Origin: Bacilli bacterium
Lineage (GTDB): Bacteria > Bacillota_I > Bacilli_A > ML615J-28 > CAG-698
Direction of reading: 5' to 3'
DNA length: 48,850 bases
Assembly: GCA_028702495.1 (NCBI GenBank)
Contig: JAQVOS010000005.1
Span: forward strand, 1-48,850
Each line of letters opens with the position of its first letter. Position 1 is the first letter of the stretch. Shown here piece by piece: positions 35,932-43,460 of this stretch. Position numbers and translations under genes: made by a program. Below the pieces are notes generated by a model, which ran no database searches, was not told the DNA's origin, and worked only from the letters and a program-made list of their open reading frames with translations.

Positions 35932-36988
35932 CTCCCGATAAAATTCGTTTTTGATCTTCTTGAATGAGTGCGTCAATGACGGGTTCGAGTTTTCCTTCCA
36001 TGACACGGTCTAGTTGTTGGATGGTAAAACCAATCCGATGATCGGTGACACGATTTTGGGGGTAATTATAGGTTCGTATTTTTTCACTACGATCCCCATG
36101 TCCCATTTTGGATAAACGCTCTTGATCTTCCTTTTCCATTTTTTCACTCATGATTTTGTCGTATAAGCGAGTTTGTAATACCTTTAGGGCATTGGCTTTG
36201 TTTTCGTGTTGACTTTTTCCATCTTGACATTGGACTGCAATCCCACTTGGAATGTGGGTGACACGAACCGCAGAATAAGTGGTATTGACACTTTGTCCTC
36301 CGTGTCCTGAAGAACAGAAAGTATCAATTCGTACGTCATTCATATCAATCTGTACATCAATCTCATCGGCTTCTGGCATCACAAGCACGGTTGCAGTTGA
36401 GGTGTGGATTCGACCACTGGCTTCTGTTTCTGGAACTCGCTGTACGCGGTGGGATCCTGATTCGTATTTAAGGAAAGAATAAACAGATTCACCTGAAACC
36501 ATGAACTCAATCGATGCAAATCCACCGAGTCCTGTCTCATCGGCATTCATAACCTCAATCTTCCAGCCTTTGATTTCAGCATATTTCGAATACATCCGGA
36601 ATAAATCAGCTGCAAATAAGTTGGCTTCATCGCCTCCGGCTGCTCCTCGAATTTCAACGATGACATTTTTCTCATCATTTTCATCTTTAGGAAGTAGAAG
36701 AATTTTTAATTCTTCTACTAAAGTGGAATTGATTAACTCATGTTCTTCAAGTTCAGTTGCTGCAAGCAAAGCGATTTCTTCATCTTTTTCCTTGACAAGT
36801 TCTTCCAACTCGACCATGGTTGTTTTATTATTTTTATATTTTTGATATGTTTCCACTACCTTTTCTAGGCTTCTTAATTCCTTCATGAGGGTGGTATAGC
36901 GTTTGATATCGGCTACCACATCAGGATTTTGAAGCATATCGTGTAGTTGGTTATATCGTGTTTCAATCAAATCTAAGCGATCGAACAA
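35921..36988 (-). CDS. prfA: Peptide chain release factor 1
   Basis: Reads UAA and UAG stop codons and triggers peptide release. The catalytic HGGQSVNTT motif is near residue 230. The codon-recognition region reads RVPETEASGRIHTSTATV, with PET in the usual PxT position of RF1. Length 355 is normal. Translation starts at TTG (36986-36988), with AGGAGG 8 bases upstream; no ATG is available nearby in frame. It follows dnaB by 16 bases. Confidence 0.97.
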   Translation of the reverse strand: MFDRLDLIETRYNQLHDMLQNPDVVADIKRYTTLMKELRSLEKVVETYQKYKNNKTTMVELEELVKEKDEEIALLAATELEEHELINSTLVEELKILLLPKDENDEKNVIVEIRGAAGGDEANLFAADLFRMYSKYAEIKGWKIEVMNADETGLGGFASIEFMVSGESVYSFLKYESGSHRVQRVPETEASGRIHTSTATVLVMPEADEIDVQIDMNDVRIDTFCSSGHGGQSVNTTYSAVRVTHIPSGIAVQCQDGKSQHENKANALKVLQTRLYDKIMSEKMEKEDQERLSKMGHGDRSEKIRTYNYPQNRVTDHRIGFTIQQLDRVMEGKLEPVIDALIQEDQKRILSGEKA

Positions 36989-37004
36989 ATGTAACTCCTC
37001 CTTG

Positions 37005-38336
37005 TTATTTTTGGCTGAAGGTTGATAGGGCTCCCTTGAAAATCAAATCAATCATGCCCGTAGCACCTTGCCGGTTTTTTGCAATAATCAGTTTTGTATT
37101 GTGATTGACGAGTCGTTTTTGGTTCATATCGTTGATATCGCTCTCTTTTCCTTGTTGTTCGCGATGAAGGAACATAACGATATCGGCATCTTGTTCAATA
37201 CTTCCTGATTCACGAAGATGGGATAACAATGGATAACCCTCTTGTTCCGCATTCCGTGATAACTGAGATAAGGCGAGAACCGGGATATCCAGTTCGCGCG
37301 CCATTAGTTTTAATCCACGTGAAATCACACCGACTTCTTCAACCCGTCCCCCTTTAAATCCAGGAACACTGATGAGTTGTAAATAGTCAATCACGACAAA
37401 GTCTAATTTATTTTCTCGTTTTAACTTAATACATTTTGCTTTAATATCATTTAAGCTAGTATTACTGGTTTCATCCAAATATAAATCGAGACGATCAACC
37501 GATGATTTTGCAGCAAGGAGCGTCGCCATTTCTGTAGGCGTTAGATTACCACTCCGAATTTTGCTGATGGATAACCCTGAAAAACTACTGAAAAGACGCA
37601 TAGTAAGTTGATCAATTCCCATTTCAAGAGAAAAGAAGGCAACATTAGCATCCACATTCCGACAAGCATTACTAGCAATATTGAGGGCAAGAGCACTCTT
37701 TCCAATGCTAGGACGAGCCGCAAGAATGACCAGCTCTCCTTTTTGAAAACCAAATGTATACTTGTTGATTTCATCAAATCCGGTATCAAGTCCAATGACA
37801 GCCCCTGTTTTGGATTTGTTTGCCTCAATGATGTCAAGAACTTGTGTCGTAAAGCGGTGAATTTTCTTAACATCGCCTGTTTTTCGACGATCAATGATGG
37901 TATTCAACTCTTTTTGAGCACGTTCTCCAACAATTGAGAAAGGATATTTTCCTTCAAGAACTTCACGACCAATTTTACCAACGGTGTAATAGAGTTGGCG
38001 AAGAAGACTTTTTTCTTCCAAAACTTCAATGTAAGCATCAATGTTCGCGGTGCTTGGAAGACTTTCGATGATGTTATATAAATACTCAGAACCACCACTG
38101 GCTTCGAGTAATTTCATCGTTTTTAATTCTTCAAGTGTTTTAACATATTCGATTTCTTCTCCACGTTGGTAGAGGTTTAAAATCGCTGTCATGATGTTTT
38201 TATTCTCTTTGGAATAAAAATCGTCTGGACCAATGCGAGTGACGATTTCACCAGCTAGTTGGGAATCGATGAAGATACAGCCTAAAATATAATTTTCAGC
38301 TTCAACATTAAAGGGGATTTTTTCAGGTGTGTTCAT
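37005..38336 (-). CDS. dnaB: Replicative DNA helicase
   Basis: Hexameric replicative helicase (DnaC in Bacillus nomenclature). The N-terminal primase-interacting domain begins PFNVEAENYILGCIFIDSQ. The RecA-like motor has Walker A ARPSIGKSALALNIA, Walker B FVVIDYLQLIS and the arginine-finger region REQQGKES. Length 443 is usual and no intein is present. The ATG lies 3 bases beyond the stop of the gdpP-rplI fusion, preserving the gdpP-rplI-dnaB order of Bacilli. Confidence 0.97.
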   Translation of the reverse strand: MNTPEKIPFNVEAENYILGCIFIDSQLAGEIVTRIGPDDFYSKENKNIMTAILNLYQRGEEIEYVKTLEELKTMKLLEASGGSEYLYNIIESLPSTANIDAYIEVLEEKSLLRQLYYTVGKIGREVLEGKYPFSIVGERAQKELNTIIDRRKTGDVKKIHRFTTQVLDIIEANKSKTGAVIGLDTGFDEINKYTFGFQKGELVILAARPSIGKSALALNIASNACRNVDANVAFFSLEMGIDQLTMRLFSSFSGLSISKIRSGNLTPTEMATLLAAKSSVDRLDLYLDETSNTSLNDIKAKCIKLKRENKLDFVVIDYLQLISVPGFKGGRVEEVGVISRGLKLMARELDIPVLALSQLSRNAEQEGYPLLSHLRESGSIEQDADIVMFLHREQQGKESDINDMNQKRLVNHNTKLIIAKNRQGATGMIDLIFKGALSTFSQK

Positions 38337-38339
38337 TGT

Positions 38340-38786
38340 TTACTCCATTTCTACCACATATAAGGTAATGAGAGCAGTGACTTCTTTGTGTAATTGAATG
38401 GGAATTTTATAAGTTCCTAAAGCATCAATTTCTTTGTCCATGATAATTTTACGTTTATCAAGCTCGGTATTGTATTGAAGCTTATATTCATCGACGATTT
38501 GTTTGGTACTAACCGTTCCAAAGAGCTTCCCATTTTTACCAACACGAACCGATACAGTAATGGGAGAAGCATCGACTTTCAGTTTTAATTCTTTCATTTC
38601 TTGAAGATGTAATTCCTGCTGACGTTTTTCCATCATCTTTCCATATTCAAGATTTTTGATGTTATCAGCCGTTGCTTCAATGGCTTGATTGCTACGGATC
38701 AGGAAATTAGCATGTCCTGCAGGGACATCAATAATGTCATTGGCTTTTCCTTTTCCCTTCACGGTTTGTGTCAAAATAATTTTCAT
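38340..38786 (-). CDS. rplI: Ribosomal protein L9, internal in-frame coding unit
   Basis: An internal ATG at 38784-38786 begins an open frame of 148 residues, exactly L9 size, with the N-terminal domain (MKIILTQTVKGKGKANDIID, VPAGHANFLIRS), connecting helix and C-terminal domain. It shares the frame of gdpP. An AAGGAGA element ends 7 bases upstream, so ribosomes could start here and make free L9. Whether free, fused or both forms exist cannot be told from the DNA. Confidence 0.75.
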   Translation of the reverse strand: MKIILTQTVKGKGKANDIIDVPAGHANFLIRSNQAIEATADNIKNLEYGKMMEKRQQELHLQEMKELKLKVDASPITVSVRVGKNGKLFGTVSTKQIVDEYKLQYNTELDKRKIIMDKEIDALGTYKIPIQLHKEVTALITLYVVEME

Positions 38787-40784
38787 AGATTGATCTCCTT
38801 CTGCGATGGAATCTTTTAAAGCTTGTTTCAAAAGATTTTTCGCGGTTTCAATTGTAACATTTTTTATTTGGGCAGCGGCATTATTAAAATGTCCTCCGCC
38901 TCCTAATCGTTCCATAATCATTTGGGCATTGGCTTCATCAAAGCTACGAGCACTAATGCCAATGGTATCCTCACTAATCTTGCCTAAGCAAAACGCCATC
39001 TTAATGTTATTCACACTAATGACATCCTCAGCAATTTTCGCAATAAATGAACGCAAATAAATATGGTCATCACAGGTGGCAATTCCATAATTACCATCAA
39101 TGATTTCGATATTATTTAAAATTTGATTTCGTTTCATGTAATCGCCTAAATCTTCACGTAGATACCGTTGAACCTTCAGCATTTGAGCACCATAGGTTTG
39201 AAGTTTTGCGAGCACTTGGAACGTTCTACTAGACGTCCGATATAAGAAGTTGTTGGTATCCACCATGATTCCCATGAGCAACCAAGTGGCTTCCACTTCG
39301 GAAATCTCGACTTGATAAGGGGTGATATAGTCCACCAGTTCAACAATCAGTTCCACTGAAGAAGAGGAAGAAGGCTGGATATACAAATAGTCATACGATT
39401 TAATCGCTTGTGAGTTGCGTCGATGATGATCAATAATGGCAACACGTTTGGCTTTTTTGTATAGACGTTCGTCTAACAATAGATAAGAGTACTGACAGTC
39501 GACAATAATTAGCAAGGTTTTATCATCCATGGCATCAAGTGCTTCACGAACAGTATAGAATACGGGTAAATAATTTTGATGTTCTTTCTTAATCGATTCG
39601 TAAATGTTAACAATCGAAATATCCATACTGGTTTCATCAAAGACAATGTGCGTTTCTTTATTCATGGAAGTTGCAATGGCACGAGCAGCAACGCAAGCCC
39701 CATAGGCATCCGCGTCCATTTCCTTATGAGCCATGATGATGACTTTTTCTGATGATAGAATAAGATCGCGAAGTTCTTCTGCTTTTAGGCGAATCGCAAC
39801 CGGGGTTCTTGTTTCGTAAGACTCACTTTTAGCACCAAAATATAGGACTTCATTGTTTCGAAGTACGACGACTTGATTTCCTCCTCGGTTTAAGGCAAGT
39901 TCAAGTTGGGTATCGGCAAGCTTCATGAGGCTAATGGCATCCACATCTTTGATTGCAATCCCAATAGATGCTGAAAGACGTAAATTTTCTTTTGTACAAT
40001 ATTCTTTTACTTCATCGAGAATCGAGAAGTTATCTTGAATGAGATGATCGATGGTTTCGTTATCCATGATGATAAGATAACGTTCATCAGAAAAACCCTT
40101 TAAAGAAATGTGATACTTTTCACTCCAATTAGAAAAAATTCCGATGAGATTGGAGATGTGTTGACTACGCTCTTGGGCGTCTAGGCTTCCCATGGCGAGT
40201 TCAAAGTTATCTAGATTTACAACGCCTAAAGCCAAAAGGCGTTTTTCATATCGAGTGGTGATTTCTACTTGAGTCGTAATATCGGTTAGATATAATATCT
40301 GACTTTCTGTATGAAGTTCACAACGGTAGATTTTTCCATATAAGGTTTTAGCGAATACGGGGGTTTTTGATATAATGAGGGCTGCAAGGTCACGATCGAT
40401 GCTTCGTAAATTACGATTGAGAAGACGATTGATAAATATTTCCTTGGCATATTTATTTGCCCATTCCACATCTAGTTGATGATTAAAGACGATAATTCCT
40501 AATGGAATTTCATTAAAAGCATGTTCTCCTGCGCCTTTAACGCGATAAGAAATGCCATTCCATAAGCGAACATAATTTTCAAGAAGATTTAATTTTTTCG
40601 TATCTTGATGAGACCCGATAAAGACAACCTCAAGACTTACAGTAAAACCCAAAATAACATAAGCAAGATCAATAAGCCACTCTTCAATGGTTATGCCCTC
40701 AACAAAGTAATTTAAAACAACGACAGTTAAGGCCGCTATCAAAAATAAGATAATAAGATACTGGTATTTACGAAAATCTTTCAT
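38340..40784 (-). CDS. gdpP: GdpP c-di-AMP phosphodiesterase fused to ribosomal protein L9
   Basis: 814-residue fusion. Residues 1-666 are a full GdpP: two N-terminal helices (about 8-27 and 35-55), a degenerate PAS domain, a degenerate GGDEF (SDERYLIIMD instead of GGDEF), and DHH-DHHA1 with AHKEMDADAYGA, IIDHHRRN and GGGGHFNNAAA, which hydrolyses cyclic di-AMP. Residues 667-814 are a complete ribosomal protein L9 starting MKIILTQTVKGKGK. No stop codon separates them. An internal ribosome binding site precedes M667, so separate L9 may also be made. AGGTGA lies before the first ATG. Normally these are two adjacent genes. Confidence 0.93.
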   Translation of the reverse strand: MKDFRKYQYLIILFLIAALTVVVLNYFVEGITIEEWLIDLAYVILGFTVSLEVVFIGSHQDTKKLNLLENYVRLWNGISYRVKGAGEHAFNEIPLGIIVFNHQLDVEWANKYAKEIFINRLLNRNLRSIDRDLAALIISKTPVFAKTLYGKIYRCELHTESQILYLTDITTQVEITTRYEKRLLALGVVNLDNFELAMGSLDAQERSQHISNLIGIFSNWSEKYHISLKGFSDERYLIIMDNETIDHLIQDNFSILDEVKEYCTKENLRLSASIGIAIKDVDAISLMKLADTQLELALNRGGNQVVVLRNNEVLYFGAKSESYETRTPVAIRLKAEELRDLILSSEKVIIMAHKEMDADAYGACVAARAIATSMNKETHIVFDETSMDISIVNIYESIKKEHQNYLPVFYTVREALDAMDDKTLLIIVDCQYSYLLLDERLYKKAKRVAIIDHHRRNSQAIKSYDYLYIQPSSSSSVELIVELVDYITPYQVEISEVEATWLLMGIMVDTNNFLYRTSSRTFQVLAKLQTYGAQMLKVQRYLREDLGDYMKRNQILNNIEIIDGNYGIATCDDHIYLRSFIAKIAEDVISVNNIKMAFCLGKISEDTIGISARSFDEANAQMIMERLGGGGHFNNAAAQIKNVTIETAKNLLKQALKDSIAEGDQSMKIILTQTVKGKGKANDIIDVPAGHANFLIRSNQAIEATADNIKNLEYGKMMEKRQQELHLQEMKELKLKVDASPITVSVRVGKNGKLFGTVSTKQIVDEYKLQYNTELDKRKIIMDKEIDALGTYKIPIQLHKEVTALITLYVVEME
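38794..38800 (-). promoter_or_regulatory. Internal ribosome binding site for L9 inside the gdpP frame
   Basis: AAGGAGA on the minus strand, 7 bases before the internal ATG. It is a near-perfect match to the anti-Shine-Dalgarno partner and encodes GluGlyAsp in the linker, which need not have been GGAG-like. Confidence 0.75.
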
Positions 40785-40805
40785 ATTGTCTCACCTATTG
40801 AATTT

Positions 40806-40834
40806 ATTATATCATATTTTGTAGATAATATAAA
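40806..40834 (-). promoter_or_regulatory. Probable promoter of gdpP-rplI-dnaB
   Basis: TATAAT (40806-40811) with a weak TTTATA (40829-40834) at 17 bases on the minus strand. A TTGACA lies further upstream but at an unsuitable distance from this -10. Confidence 0.5.
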
Positions 40835-40868
40835 TAAATTTGTGTCAATTCAGTAGGGGAATAGTATG

Positions 40869-40896
40869 AAAAAACCATAACGTTGTTATGGTTTTT
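40869..40896 (-). terminator. Terminator of the rpsF-ssb-rpsR operon
   Basis: A 12 bp stem, AAAAACCATAAC (40870-40881) with GTTATGGTTTTT (40885-40896), has a 3-base loop and T-run on the minus strand. Confidence 0.85.
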
Positions 40897-40903
40897 CAAT
40901 GAA

Positions 40904-41128
40904 CTATTCTCTTACAAATGGTAATAAAGCCATGTGACGAGCACGTTTAATTGCAACAGCTAATTCTCTTTGATAAATTGCTTTTGTTCCTGTGACACGA
41001 CGTGGTAAGATTTTCCCGCGGTCAGAAACATATTTTCTCAATAATTCATAGTCTGCGAAATCAATTTTTTCAACTTTATGCTCAGTAAAATAGCACACTT
41101 TTTTTCTTCTTGGACGAAAGCCAGCCAT
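40904..41128 (-). CDS. rpsR: 30S ribosomal protein S18
   Basis: S6-binding protein of the 30S platform. [20 protein letters not shown] and [20 protein letters not shown] are diagnostic. At 74 residues it is normal size. It ends the rpsF-ssb-rpsR operon, 15 bases after ssb, with a ribosome binding site AGGAGG. Confidence 0.98.
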   Translation of the reverse strand: MAGFRPRRKKVCYFTEHKVEKIDFADYELLRKYVSDRGKILPRRVTGTKAIYQRELAVAIKRARHMALLPFVRE

Positions 41129-41143
41129 TTTCTTTACCTCCTA

Positions 41144-41611
41144 TTAAAATGGTAAGTCATCGCCTGTTATGTCAAATGTTGAATTTGACGTATCAAACGG
41201 ACTCTCTTGTTTGGGTGAAGGATTGGGCTGATATGGTTTTTGTGGTTGACGGGCTTGATAAGGAACATCATTGTAGGGTTGCATTTCTTCTTGCCGTTTT
41301 GGTTCTAAGAAATGTACTTGTTCACACATGACTTCGGTTACATAGCGGGTAATTCCATTGGGATCATCATATTGACGTGTTTGAATTTGTCCTTCAAGAC
41401 CAATTTGATTTCCTTTGTGAATATAACGGGCTATTAATTCTGCTGTTTGCCGCCAAGCAACACAACTAATAAAATCAGCTTGTTTTTCACCGTTTTTATT
41501 TTGATAACTTCTGTTTACTGCAATTGTGAATTGAACATACGAAATGTCGGAATTGGTGCGTTTGAGTTCTGGATCTTTGGTTATGCGACCCACAAGAATG
41601 ACTCGGTTCAT
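41144..41611 (-). CDS. ssb: Single-stranded DNA-binding protein
   Basis: Tetrameric single-strand DNA-binding protein. The OB fold opens MNRVILVGRITKDPELK and contains NEKQADFISCVAWR-like sequence (GEKQADFISCVAW). A Pro/Gln-rich flexible linker leads to the acidic tip DDLPF that recruits partner proteins. Length 155 fits. It lies between rpsF and rpsR as in most Bacilli. Confidence 0.98.
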   Translation of the reverse strand: MNRVILVGRITKDPELKRTNSDISYVQFTIAVNRSYQNKNGEKQADFISCVAWRQTAELIARYIHKGNQIGLEGQIQTRQYDDPNGITRYVTEVMCEQVHFLEPKRQEEMQPYNDVPYQARQPQKPYQPNPSPKQESPFDTSNSTFDITGDDLPF

Positions 41612-41621
41612 ATAATTCCTC

Positions 41622-41903
41622 CTATTCCTTCACAATAATATGTCTAATAATGTCTTCTCTAATGTTAGCAAGACGGTCGTATTCAGCAACTGCGGCTGGG
41701 GTTGCATCCACTAAGAATACAACATAATAGCCTTTACGGAAATCATTGATTTCGTATGCTAAATCTCTCATTCCCCATACATCTAACTTGGTAATGGTAC
41801 TACCATTGTCAGTGAAGATTTTTGAAATTTCTTCAATCACAACTTTGTATTGATCCTCAGTTAAATCAGGGCGAATGATATACATACCTTTATATAGTTT
41901 CAT
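41622..41903 (-). CDS. rpsF: 30S ribosomal protein S6
   Basis: Binds S18 in the 30S platform. YKGMYIIRPDLTEDQ, LDVWGMRDLAYEINDFRKGYY and IREDIIRHIIVKE are typical. Length 93 is normal. AGGAGG precedes the ATG. It is the first gene of the operon and has a structured leader. Confidence 0.98.
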   Translation of the reverse strand: MKLYKGMYIIRPDLTEDQYKVVIEEISKIFTDNGSTITKLDVWGMRDLAYEINDFRKGYYVVFLVDATPAAVAEYDRLANIREDIIRHIIVKE

Positions 41904-41928
41904 TCGAACACCTCCTTTTGGTCTATTG

Positions 41929-41963
41929 GCTCTATCCTAGAGCAAGGGGTGAGGAAACCTCAC
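41929..41963 (-). promoter_or_regulatory. Two tandem hairpins in the rpsF leader
   Basis: From the predicted start site the RNA folds into a 6 bp hairpin (GTGAGG 41949-41954 with CCTCAC 41958-41963) and then another 6 bp hairpin (GCTCTA 41929-41934 with TAGAGC 41938-41943), both with 3-base loops. Leaders of this operon in many bacteria bind S6:S18 for feedback, but I do not see the CCG-containing core known for that element, so the role is open. Confidence 0.45.
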
Positions 41964-41972
41964 GCTTTGTAT

Positions 41973-42001
41973 ATTATACCATAAGAATGAAAAAAAGTCA
42001 A
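41973..42001 (-). promoter_or_regulatory. Promoter of rpsF-ssb-rpsR
   Basis: TTGACT (41996-42001), 17 bases, TATAAT (41973-41978) on the minus strand, 11 of 12 consensus positions. Confidence 0.88.
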
Positions 42002-42024
42002 AACAGTTGGGAAATAATTACAAA

Positions 42025-43317
42025 CTATTTTTCTTGATAAAAGGGTACATTGGGAAAGTTTTTCCACTTTCCACCCTTGATGCGATGTAGTTCTTCAGCA
42101 TAGTGAAGCCATTTTATCGCAACAGGACGTTCAGGATAAAACTCATAGTATTCATAGTTGTGATAAGTCGTAATGAAAGACGTATCGGTGCACATTCCAA
42201 AGGTAGGGAGCGTTTCCGGATTCATATGGAAGGTAAATGGTTTTCCATATTTGGTCCCGGTATAAGTCATTCCGGTTGGATCAAGACGAAGGACCCCTTC
42301 TCCAACAAGTTCAGAGGTTTTGAGGTTCTTCAGGGTATCATAAGGTAGAAGCGTTCCCAAACGCACTTTTTCTTCTAAAACAAAATCTGGTTGCGATACC
42401 ACCTTATAAGCATTTTCACGTTCCAAATCAAACCATTTAACAGGGGTTTCAGGAATCACTGATTCGCCGTCATTCGGAATGAGGTCATAATACTCATTAA
42501 GATAGGCTCCATTGCCACAATGTTTACAAGTAATCGCGTTACCATTTCCTTCCATTGTGAGTTCGTGATGACAACGAGGACACCAGTAAAGAAGAGTATG
42601 AAGGTTTTTAGCCATTTCTCCATGGCCATCGAAACGAACGCGAGCCGTTTTATTCCATTCATAATCATCATGATGAATGACACAATCAATTTTTGATTGG
42701 ATTTCTTCTTCACTCATATTCTTAATATCTTCACTCGTAAAGAGAGATGAGATTTCAACATTCACTTTCCCAGCACGTTCATCCAAACAATATTTGGTAT
42801 TGGTGAGATACCCTCCCGAGATATGGGTCATTAGGACAGGAATTCCAAAATGTTTAATTAATTTCCCTGTCCCAATGGCACAGGGTTGATTTGAACCTGA
42901 TATGGAGCTCATACCCTCAGGGAAAACAATTATCTTCCCTTTCTTCTTGATGATACGACTGATTTGTTTGATGGTATTGATATCAGTTGTGAAATTACGT
43001 TTTGGCACCACTTGAAATAAGTGGAAAATAAGGGCTAAATGAGACCTAAAAAATTCATTGTACCCAGCTACATAATTGAGGCGATGAGGTAAAAAGGCTG
43101 CTCCAGTATAGAGATAATCGACCCGAGAAGCATGATTGCTGATGACAAAATAAGGCCCCTTAAAATCCTTAAGACGAATGTTATATTTGTATGAGACATG
43201 AAGTCTTCGCGTAAAAACAAATTTCCAAATGTATCCTAAGAGCCAATAAAGTAGGTGAGGTGGTCGTGTGAGTTTTCTCTTTGCTAATTTTTCTTCTAAT
43301 GTTAATTTTTGTTTCAT
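42025..43317 (-). CDS. PlsC-like acyltransferase with C-terminal zinc ribbon
   Basis: Lysophosphatidic acid acyltransferase-like protein. The HX4D motif NHASRVD (H62, D67) and the substrate-binding FPEG (132-135) are intact. A zinc ribbon CPRC...CKHC (C246, C249, C264, C267) follows the acyltransferase domain, and a further beta-rich region of about 150 residues ends the 430-residue protein. Typical PlsC proteins are about 200-250 residues, so the C-terminal half is extra. A membrane-associated hydrophobic stretch is near residues 20-36. The acyl acceptor could be lysophosphatidate or another lipid. Confidence 0.82.
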   Translation of the reverse strand: MKQKLTLEEKLAKRKLTRPPHLLYWLLGYIWKFVFTRRLHVSYKYNIRLKDFKGPYFVISNHASRVDYLYTGAAFLPHRLNYVAGYNEFFRSHLALIFHLFQVVPKRNFTTDINTIKQISRIIKKKGKIIVFPEGMSSISGSNQPCAIGTGKLIKHFGIPVLMTHISGGYLTNTKYCLDERAGKVNVEISSLFTSEDIKNMSEEEIQSKIDCVIHHDDYEWNKTARVRFDGHGEMAKNLHTLLYWCPRCHHELTMEGNGNAITCKHCGNGAYLNEYYDLIPNDGESVIPETPVKWFDLERENAYKVVSQPDFVLEEKVRLGTLLPYDTLKNLKTSELVGEGVLRLDPTGMTYTGTKYGKPFTFHMNPETLPTFGMCTDTSFITTYHNYEYYEFYPERPVAIKWLHYAEELHRIKGGKWKNFPNVPFYQEK

Positions 43318-43418
43318 AGTTTCCCCCGAAAGTTATAAAAAGATTTTAGCACAAAATCACTAAACTATCAAGTTTTTTTGTAAACCCATCGACACTTAGC
43401 TCATGATACATCAACAAT

Positions 43419-43455
43419 AAAACGAGTAGCTTCAAAGATGAAAGCTACTCGTTTT
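43419..43455 (-). terminator. Terminator of the P-type ATPase gene
   Basis: A 14 bp perfect stem, AAAACGAGTAGCTT (43419-43432) with AAGCTACTCGTTTT (43442-43455), has a 9-base loop and lies just after the stop codon. Confidence 0.85.
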
Positions 43456-43460
43456 ATTGT

